Assembly (NCBI GenBank): GCA_938008005.1
Contig: CALLLZ010000366.1
Span: forward strand, 1-10,914
DNA from: an uncultured Marinicella sp.
Lineage (GTDB): Bacteria; Pseudomonadota; Gammaproteobacteria; Xanthomonadales; Marinicellaceae
Reading direction: 5' to 3'
Length of the DNA stretch: 10,914 nucleotides
This document shows, piece after piece, positions 5,898-10,914 of the stretch. The position numbers and the translations under genes were made by a program. Below the pieces are notes generated by a model that was not told the DNA's origin, did no database searches, and saw nothing but the letters and a program-made list of their open reading frames with translations. Each line of letters opens with the position of its first letter. The first letter of the stretch is position 1.

Positions 5898-6881
5898 CTA
5901 AAGATCTGTTTTCAAAAGATACGCTAATTGTGTGACTCTCTCCTCAAAAGTGCCTTGAGTTTTCCAAGCCATTTGAATTAAATCAAATACAGCCTGATTG
6001 CGTTTTGAAATTCCAGTATGTGTTACATAAGTGGTGTAATTTTTTATGCCAAAAACTTCTTTTGTGATTTTACCAGAGATATAGAACAACACATTGTGCC
6101 ACAAACGAGGATTTTTAACACCAACGTTCAGTAATGCCTCATTTATTGTGGTATAAAGTTTTTCGCCAAAAGGATTTGTATGTAAGGTCTCGTGGAACAA
6201 AATTTCGAAAGCATAATCACCTGATACTTCAGGGTCAGTTGCACTTAACGTGATTAAGTTTGGGTTATTGGCAGTATAAGCACCAGCCCAGTTGGCATAA
6301 ATTGAAATGTCGACTCGGGTGGGTTCTTTCCCCCATGAACTTCCAATGGCATTTGCCAGTCGTGTTGCCATAGTGGCTTCGTATTTTTCTAAAAGTGGTT
6401 GAAGCTTTAAATAAAGTGATTGATTTGTTTGTTTGTGTTGTGGCCAGTACTCATCTAGATAAATAGGCATGATATTTTTGAGTGACTGCATGAGTTTTAT
6501 ATCTTGTAAACTGCTATGCCCATCAAACGACAAAGAACGTCCAATTTTTTGAAGCGCTTCGTCAAAAAGAAGGTCTTTTTCGATGTATGGTTTATATGCT
6601 GCAAAAACCGGTTGTAAGGCATTTCGAAATTCATCGCTCATAACGTGACGGTCTTTATCAAGAATTCGAACACGGCCTCGTAAGCGCAGTTGCTTCTCAT
6701 TTTCACGAGTTAAGTGATATACGAAATGATGCAATGAGACCCAAGGGCTTATTTGAAATTCAAAATTCTGACCAGGACTTAACATTAATATTGGTTCTAT
6801 AGAATTAGAAATGACTATTGGTTTAGTGGTGCATGAGGCGAGGCATGCAGCTAGCAATAAATGGCATATAAAATTTCTCAT
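5898..6881 (-). CDS. Putative zinc metallopeptidase lipoprotein (HExxH)
   Basis: A 327-residue protein. Residues 1-17 are a lipoprotein signal with lipobox LASC (Cys17). The residue after Cys is Thr rather than Asp, so outer-membrane delivery is likely. Residues about 186-235 carry the conserved block: RVDISIYANWAGAYT, NLITLSATDPEVSGDYAFEILFHETLH. HETLH at 230-234 is an HExxH zinc motif on a helix. Glu248 (INEAL) or His262 (RLWHNVLFY) could be the third ligand; this would be gluzincin-like if Glu248. The block recalls an uncharacterised family in which ANWAGAYT precedes ILFHE and LWH..LFY; I know no tested substrate. AAGG (6891-6894 on the minus strand) lies nine bases before ATG. It lies 41 bases after the DGTW protein gene, probably in one operon. 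Confidence 0.7.
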   Translation of the reverse strand: MRNFICHLLLAACLASCTTKPIVISNSIEPILMLSPGQNFEFQISPWVSLHHFVYHLTRENEKQLRLRGRVRILDKDRHVMSDEFRNALQPVFAAYKPYIEKDLLFDEALQKIGRSLSFDGHSSLQDIKLMQSLKNIMPIYLDEYWPQHKQTNQSLYLKLQPLLEKYEATMATRLANAIGSSWGKEPTRVDISIYANWAGAYTANNPNLITLSATDPEVSGDYAFEILFHETLHTNPFGEKLYTTINEALLNVGVKNPRLWHNVLFYISGKITKEVFGIKNYTTYVTHTGISKRNQAVFDLIQMAWKTQGTFEERVTQLAYLLKTDL

Positions 6882-6900
6882 TCAATAATACCTTATTGAA
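6881..6900 (-). promoter_or_regulatory. Hairpin over the ribosome binding site of the lipoprotein gene
   Basis: TTCAATAA (6881-6888) and TTATTGAA (6893-6900) are perfect reverse complements with a four-base loop. In the mRNA the loop is GGUA, so the AAGG ribosome binding site straddles stem and loop, and the A of the AUG closes the stem. The stem is AU-rich and weak, so it could tune translation in a temperature-dependent way; this is inference. Confidence 0.45.
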
Positions 6901-6922
6901 TGCAATTGTTTTTTCTTGCGAC

Positions 6923-7555
6923 TCATTCTTGTTGAGTGGCCAGCCCATTTAACAGTTTATCGATGTCAGCTTTATATTTATCCACTAAACCAGAGCCTGT
7001 ATAAGCCAGAAATTGTACAGAGCCTGATTCATCAGAATAATAATGGCCAAAGTAACTGAATTTGATACCTTGAATGGTACCTTCCATTTCCATGTATATC
7101 ACTTTTAAACCGTTCACTATCCGATATTCTCGATGGATAACTTGCATATCTTTAGAAGCACTTTGGGCGTTTTCAAATGCTATGTCAGCCAAAGTTTCAA
7201 TTGCGATCTCCAATTGTTCTGATATGACCATGCCATATAAATCACCGCCTTTTAAGCTTAGATTATATTCAGCAGCATCATTTGGGCTGCCTTTTTTAAA
7301 TGACCATTTTTTGGGATTAATCCAAAAACTGGCTTGGGTGACATTACTTTTGAAATTAAAATCAGAATCATTCGGCAAAGTAAATGTATTAGGATTCATA
7401 GCCAATGGAACCACCTCAACTGATGCTTTGTTCTCATAAGCCCATGTGCCATCATCATTGAGCACCACCACATCGCCATCTTCGGTAACTGCTTTCTGGT
7501 TGGCCAAAACATTACAGGTCAAAAATATGCTGATCAACAGGGTGAAAAATTTCAT
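6923..7555 (-). CDS. Exported protein with N-terminal DGTW motif, function unknown
   Basis: A 210-residue protein. Residues 1-18 are a signal peptide (cleavage near VLA-NQ). Residues 20-42 read AVTEDGDVVVLNDDGTWAYE, a short motif seen at the start of several exported proteins, where it precedes an unrelated body. Residues about 60-205 form an alpha/beta domain: a WINPKKWSFKKG strand segment, LYGMVISEQLEI, a helix (IETLADIAFENAQSASKDM), strands VIHREYRIVNGLKVIYMEMEGTIQGIKFSYFGHYYSD, and FLAYTGSGLV followed by a terminal helix. This order resembles proteins that measure a residual stress or damage-like profile (PsbP/LpqN-like fold), but that is a guess. GAGAGG (7562-7567) lies six bases before the ATG. 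It is the first gene of a minus-strand pair with the HExxH lipoprotein. Confidence 0.7.
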   Translation of the reverse strand: MKFFTLLISIFLTCNVLANQKAVTEDGDVVVLNDDGTWAYENKASVEVVPLAMNPNTFTLPNDSDFNFKSNVTQASFWINPKKWSFKKGSPNDAAEYNLSLKGGDLYGMVISEQLEIAIETLADIAFENAQSASKDMQVIHREYRIVNGLKVIYMEMEGTIQGIKFSYFGHYYSDESGSVQFLAYTGSGLVDKYKADIDKLLNGLATQQE

Positions 7556-7574
7556 GATTTACCTCTCTTTAATT

Positions 7575-7603
7575 TATTTATCCGGTGACAATCTTACAAT
7601 CAA
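7575..7603 (-). promoter_or_regulatory. Possible promoter of the DGTW protein/lipoprotein operon
   Basis: On the minus strand TTGATT (7603-7598) is 17 bases from TAAATA (7580-7575). The predicted start, near 7568, would leave a short leader beginning just before the GAGAGG site. Both hexamers are imperfect. Confidence 0.35.
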
Positions 7604-7627
7604 TCCCAACACCTTAACATTGAATTT

Positions 7628-7655
7628 TGCTTACTCACCTAAAGAAGACTACAAT
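7628..7655 (+). promoter_or_regulatory. Possible promoter of the gspA-gspB-rhomboid operon
   Basis: TTGCTT (7628-7633), 16-base spacer, TACAAT (7650-7655). A start near 7662 gives a leader of about 28 bases. An inverted repeat TGAAC/GTTCA (7656-7660, 7667-7671) with a CTTTTA loop overlaps the start point. The -35 is weak. Confidence 0.35.
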
Positions 7656-7689
7656 TGAACCTTTTAGTTCATCCCCTGCCTGATAGCCC

Positions 7690-9228
7690 ATGTATTTAGA
7701 GTTTTTTGACTTACAACAAACACCGTTCTCGATCACACCTGATCCAGAGTTTGTTTATTTGAGCCAAAAACATGAAGAATCACTGGCTCATTTGATTTAT
7801 GGCGTAACTCGCGGAGGCGGTGCTGGTTTTGTCCAGCTCACTGGTGAAGTAGGTACTGGAAAAACCACCATCAGTCGTTTGTTTTTACAGAAGTTACCTG
7901 AAGATACTCAAGCCGCTTTGATTTTGAATCCCAATGTTACGCCGATTGAGTTGTTGGAAAACATATTTAAAGAGTTCAAGTTATCTACCCGTGGCATAAA
8001 AGATAAACTTAATGCGATGGTAGAGAAGCTCAATGAGCACTTGTTGGCGTGGTGGTCTGAAGGAAAAAATACTTTGGTGATAATCGATGAGGCACAAAAT
8101 ATCCCCCGTGATACTTTGGAACAACTGCGATTGTTAACCAACTTAGAAACCGATCAACAAAAGTTGCTACAAATTATCTTGATTGGCCAACCCGAATTGA
8201 AACAATTGATGCAGCGTAAAGATTTGCGTCAACTGGCACAAAGAATCACTTCAAGATTTCATCTTCAGCCATTGTCAAAAGTTGAAACACGCCAATACAT
8301 TCAACATCGAATTGCGGTCAGTGGTGGTAATAAGGAACTCATTTCTGCGCCGGCAATTAACCTAATTCATCAACAAACCAATGGTATACCGCGGTTGATT
8401 AATGTTTTGTGTGACCGGGCGCTTTTGGTGGCTTTTGCTGCCGAGTCAAAGGGTGTTAAGCTCAAACATGCCAAGCAAGCGATCACAGAAGTATACCCAG
8501 ATCGAGAAAACCAACATTTCCAACGTTGGGCATTGGGTCTGCTGCCTTTGTTGTTGGTTCTACTTTGGTGGTTTTGGTCAAGAGAAATTGTCACTGAGAA
8601 TGATAGTAATTTGAATCAAGTCAATATTCAAACGACCCAGAGTGAGCAACAAGTGATTCAAAAGCAAACACTGAATTTACCCAATGCAGCCGTGAGTTGG
8701 CAACAGTATTTGGCTTTATGGGGCGAACCCAGCAGTGTGGTTTGGAACCAAAGTGAATGTCCAAATGTCAACTTAATTGGGATGGCATGCTTACGTAAAC
8801 AAGGTAATATCAATCAAATTAAACAACAAAACGTACCGGTTTTGTTGTTATTAGAAAATGGTGAACTGGCGTTGTTAAAAAGAATGACTGATGATTATTT
8901 GGTTTTGTTCACCACCGATGGTGACAAATCTTATCAACCTGATACCATTGATCAGCGTTGGTTTGGTCATTATTTCATCTTGTGGCCGATGGCTGTAGAG
9001 TTGATTGATGATACAATTAACAGCGCAATCAGAAGTTGGGCTTTGAACATGGCACAAGTTATTGATAATAATCCCAACATTCGAACAACAGAGTTAACAG
9101 ATTGGATCATTGCATTCCAGAAAACCAATGGATTATTAGCCGATGGAATCATTGGAAAAGAAACACAAATGGCGTTGTCATTAAACGCTTATCAAGGACC
9201 TAAATTAGTTGAACAACCAAATAAATAA
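7690..9228 (+). CDS. gspA: GspA/ExeA-type AAA+ ATPase for secretin assembly
   Basis: A 512-residue protein. The start MYLEFFDLQQTPFSITPDP is the classic ExeA opening, which fixes this ATG even though no clear Shine-Dalgarno precedes it. Residues about 1-270 form the cytoplasmic AAA+ ATPase: Walker A GEVGTGKT (52-59), Walker B LVIIDEAQN (129-137), GQPEL (166-170), arginine-rich QRITSRF (184-190), sensor-2 GIPRLIN (232-238). Residues about 281-297 are a single membrane segment. The periplasmic part has a C39-like domain (about 335-440, with ECPN and MACLRKQG) and a C-terminal peptidoglycan-binding domain (about 463-498, ending in GLLADGIIGKETQMAL). In Aeromonas ExeA with ExeB uses ATP and peptidoglycan binding to place the type II secretion secretin ExeD in the outer membrane. 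All domains are intact. The type II core genes are not in the window. Confidence 0.92.
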   Translation: MYLEFFDLQQTPFSITPDPEFVYLSQKHEESLAHLIYGVTRGGGAGFVQLTGEVGTGKTTISRLFLQKLPEDTQAALILNPNVTPIELLENIFKEFKLSTRGIKDKLNAMVEKLNEHLLAWWSEGKNTLVIIDEAQNIPRDTLEQLRLLTNLETDQQKLLQIILIGQPELKQLMQRKDLRQLAQRITSRFHLQPLSKVETRQYIQHRIAVSGGNKELISAPAINLIHQQTNGIPRLINVLCDRALLVAFAAESKGVKLKHAKQAITEVYPDRENQHFQRWALGLLPLLLVLLWWFWSREIVTENDSNLNQVNIQTTQSEQQVIQKQTLNLPNAAVSWQQYLALWGEPSSVVWNQSECPNVNLIGMACLRKQGNINQIKQQNVPVLLLLENGELALLKRMTDDYLVLFTTDGDKSYQPDTIDQRWFGHYFILWPMAVELIDDTINSAIRSWALNMAQVIDNNPNIRTTELTDWIIAFQKTNGLLADGIIGKETQMALSLNAYQGPKLVEQPNK

Positions 9229-9233
9229 AAAAT

Positions 9234-10082
9234 ATGTCTTCAATCATTGACGCACTAAAAAAATCTGACAAAAATCGCACCAATGAATCTGGTGCTAACA
9301 TCGATCAAATTAAATTTGGCAATGAACCACCACCCAAAAGTCGTCGGGGTTTTTGGTTATTAGTTATATTGTTATTATTGGTGGCGGGTGGGGTATTCGC
9401 TTGGAGCCAGGGGTGGCATCACATTGCCATTGCTGAAACAAAAAATTTCTTAGGGCTTGACCCAACCAAGAGTGTGTTTGCATCCAAAACGGAAACAAAA
9501 CCTGATGCGGTCACTCAAATCAGTAAGCAAAAAAATACCGAAGAGAAATCAAAACGCAACAACAAATTGACACCACCTAAACCCAATGAAGTTAAAGCCA
9601 AGTCGATAGCCGCAGAGCAAGAAAAAATTGCAATCGAAAACAAAAGAAGGCAACAAGTGGAAGCCAACGCCTTGAGAGGGTCTGAAAAAGCAACAGGAAG
9701 TGATGATACAAAAACAAATGCGTTAAAAATTGATGAAATCGAACCAGTGAAGTCAAATAAACCCACTGCACAGGTTGATGTCAATGATGCAATCCGAGAA
9801 AGTGAGCTAAAAGCCAAACAAAATCGTCAAGATCTTGAACCTACAATGAAACAGGACTATCTGTTGGTACACCAAATTGATTTTGAATTGCGTAAAAATA
9901 TTCCGCCGCTAAAACTGAATGTTCACATCTACGACCCTGAACCTGAAAATCGCATGGTCATTTTAAACGGTGTTAAATATGTTACTGGAGACAGCATTGA
10001 AGAATTGGTTTCTGTTGAAGAAATAAATCAATCAGGCGTGGTACTGAAATTTGAGAACACCCAATTTCTCATTCCAAAGTAA
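9234..10082 (+). CDS. gspB: GspB/ExeB-type partner of GspA
   Basis: A 282-residue protein. It starts MSSIIDALKKSDKNR, the hallmark cytoplasmic opening of GspB. One membrane segment follows at about 39-57. Residues about 70-205 are a long low-complexity linker, rich in Lys, Glu, Asn and Gln, that would span the periplasm. The C-terminal domain (about 208-282) reads VHQIDFELRKNIPPLKLNVHIYDP..., MVILNGVKYVTGDSIEELVSVEEINQSGVVLKF, the type II secretion GspB C-terminal domain. It forms an inner-membrane complex with GspA. The start lies five bases after the gspA stop with no Shine-Dalgarno in the A-rich junction, so translation is probably coupled. Confidence 0.9.
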   Translation: MSSIIDALKKSDKNRTNESGANIDQIKFGNEPPPKSRRGFWLLVILLLLVAGGVFAWSQGWHHIAIAETKNFLGLDPTKSVFASKTETKPDAVTQISKQKNTEEKSKRNNKLTPPKPNEVKAKSIAAEQEKIAIENKRRQQVEANALRGSEKATGSDDTKTNALKIDEIEPVKSNKPTAQVDVNDAIRESELKAKQNRQDLEPTMKQDYLLVHQIDFELRKNIPPLKLNVHIYDPEPENRMVILNGVKYVTGDSIEELVSVEEINQSGVVLKFENTQFLIPK

Positions 10083-10093
10083 CCACCTTTTAA

Positions 10094-10726
10094 GTGATTA
10101 ATTTTTCTGACAGAACGCCACGCTATTTTCCCTATGTTTCGGTGTTGGTATCCTTGTTGTTGTTTTTGTTTTTGGTTCTCACTGAACTCAGTAACTATCG
10201 ATTTCAAATTATGGAGTTATATGCCATAAAGACCAAGGATTACTGGTCGCTTACACAGCAGCAACCCACTGAAATTTTCCGATTATTAACCACACTTTTT
10301 TTACATGGTAACATGGTTCACTGGGTGATTAATTATTCTATTTTTGCGCTCTTAGCGTTTGCAATTGAAAGGGTTATCAGTGGTCAAAAATTTTTACTGG
10401 TTTTTTTGCTTTCTGGCGTAATAGGTAACTTGGTTGCCAGTTTTTTTCTACAAGAACAAGACAATATCTTGATTGGTGCCAGCGGTGCAGTATCTGGTTT
10501 AATTGGTTATTGGTTGGTATTGTTCCCGCGTAAGAAAATCAATTTTATTCTTCCGATTGGGCTTTATATGCAAAAAACGTCCATGCCAATAGCTGTGATC
10601 ATCGTGTTGTGGTTGTTGGTGCAAATTATTCTACAATTCCAACCTCATCCTTCCTATGACATTGCATGGATCAGCCACATAATGGGTTTTACCACTGGTT
10701 TCATTTTGGCTTGGTTCGTTAAATAG
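10094..10726 (+). CDS. Rhomboid-family intramembrane serine protease
   Basis: A 210-residue, six-helix rhomboid. It starts at GTG 10094, the first possible start since TAA immediately precedes it; this keeps the first membrane segment (about 13-30). The next ATG would lose it. Core motifs are complete: LLTTLFLHGNMVHWVIN (64-80, with His71, His76 and Asn80 of the oxyanion region), GASG with nucleophile Ser130, and SHIMGFTTG with His195 as the catalytic base, in the helical dyad typical of the family. The FPRKKINFILPIG segment is typical of bacterial housekeeping rhomboids rather than rhombosortase. It cleaves membrane-anchored substrates; which ones is unknown. The start lies 11 bases after gspB, so it is very likely in the same operon. 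No Shine-Dalgarno is seen. Confidence 0.9.
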   Translation: MINFSDRTPRYFPYVSVLVSLLLFLFLVLTELSNYRFQIMELYAIKTKDYWSLTQQQPTEIFRLLTTLFLHGNMVHWVINYSIFALLAFAIERVISGQKFLLVFLLSGVIGNLVASFFLQEQDNILIGASGAVSGLIGYWLVLFPRKKINFILPIGLYMQKTSMPIAVIIVLWLLVQIILQFQPHPSYDIAWISHIMGFTTGFILAWFVK

Positions 10727-10732
10727 TTAAGG

Positions 10733-10761
10733 CCTTTAATTGTTTTCAATTCAAGGGTTTT
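10733..10761 (+). terminator. Probable terminator of the gspA-gspB-rhomboid operon
   Basis: CCTT.AATTG (10733-10742) pairs with CAATT.AAGG (10747-10756), with one internal T/C mismatch and a TTTT loop. It is followed by G and TTTT. It begins seven bases after the rhomboid stop. The stem is AT-rich, so strength is moderate. Confidence 0.5.
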
Positions 10762-10806
10762 ACAGATAGTTTAAGATCTCTCTGAGTTTTGCAGCATAAA
10801 TGCATT

Positions 10807-10838
10807 TAAAATCGTGTAAAATCAAACGATTATATAAA
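10807..10838 (+). promoter_or_regulatory. Direct repeat and TATAAA upstream of the response regulator
   Basis: TAAAATC occurs at 10807-10813 and again at 10817-10823 (period 10), followed by TATATAAA (10831-10838), a likely -10. A repeat spaced by one helical turn just upstream of a -10 fits an activator site or an UP-like A/T element. No good -35 is seen. Confidence 0.35.
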
Positions 10839-10881
10839 CTACTCAGGTTTCCAAGTTGCCATCACAAGCAGGATCTATAAC

Positions 10882-10914
10882 ATGAACCAATCACACATTT
10901 TAATCGTTGATGAC
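10882..10914 (+). CDS. Response regulator receiver domain, N-terminal fragment
   Basis: Eleven codons before the window ends: MNQSHILIVDD. ILIVDD is the first strand and the acidic pair of a CheY-type receiver domain, which coordinates Mg2+ for Asp phosphorylation. AGGA (10870-10873) lies eight bases before ATG. Its output domain and kinase partner are outside the window. Confidence 0.75.
   Translation, partial: MNQSHILIVDD

Noticed and set aside
7074..7439. 121-codon plus-strand open frame opposite the DGTW protein gene.
   Set aside because: It is antisense to a gene with a clear signal peptide and ribosome binding site, and its translation shows no family features.
9515..9817. 100-codon minus-strand open frame inside gspB.
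   Set aside because: It is the antisense of the Lys/Glu-rich linker, which gives a Ser/Leu/Phe-rich false protein.
10126..10133. Another TTTTCCCT, the half-site proposed for the lexA operator.
   Set aside because: It is a single copy inside the rhomboid coding sequence (codons for Tyr-Phe-Pro-Tyr), so it is best taken as chance and as a caution about the motif's specificity.

Overview
The window reads as an ordinary chromosomal segment of an AT-rich, Gram-negative gammaproteobacterium. The evidence is a proline iminopeptidase tail, LexA, the type II secretion accessory pair GspA/GspB (ExeA/ExeB), an outer-membrane beta-barrel ending in Phe, and a lipoprotein with a lipobox. The C-terminal Ile-Phe-Arg-Asp-Ser-Phe ending of the SpoIID-like protein and an Ax21-like barrel would fit the Xanthomonadales/Marinicella side of the class. 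That placement is an inference, not a demonstration. Nothing points to phage, plasmid, CRISPR or an intact mobile element.

Layout. Positions 2-235 (+) hold the 3' end of a proline iminopeptidase gene, converging on a long secreted SpoIID/LytB-domain protein at 398-2221 (-). A 925-base gap (2222-3146) follows. Its left part holds a tight cluster of short palindromes sharing the core ACT-TT(T)-AGT or a close variant; its right part is AT-rich leader for a small secreted six-cysteine protein (3147-3440, +), which ends at a good intrinsic terminator. Next come a small exported protein of unknown function (3612-4082, -), a 488-base AT-rich divergent intergenic region, and an outer-membrane barrel (4571-5137, +) with a perfect Shine-Dalgarno. 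Convergent to it is a LexA-type repressor (5180-5785, -), whose promoter carries a perfect 8-bp direct repeat between the -35 and -10 and whose -10 position predicts a leaderless mRNA. Upstream on the same strand sit a putative HExxH lipoprotein (5898-6881) and a DGTW-motif exported protein (6923-7555), probably co-transcribed. Divergent from these is a compact operon gspA-gspB-rhomboid (7690-10726, +) ending in a probable terminator. The window closes with the first 11 codons of a response regulator (10882 onward).

How the parts fit. Most products work in the envelope or outside it: peptidoglycan or secreted-protein processing (SpoIID-like, HExxH lipoprotein, rhomboid), secretion-machine assembly (GspA/GspB), the outer membrane (barrel), plus small exported proteins. 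LexA and the response regulator are the regulatory elements.

The most interesting signals are the covarying palindrome cluster at 2353-2629 and the atypical lexA control region (5783-5820), paired with a LexA whose DNA-reading helix differs from the E. coli type. Also notable are the six-cysteine secreted peptide and the gspAB-rhomboid linkage. I found no clear multi-gene novel defence or metabolic system.
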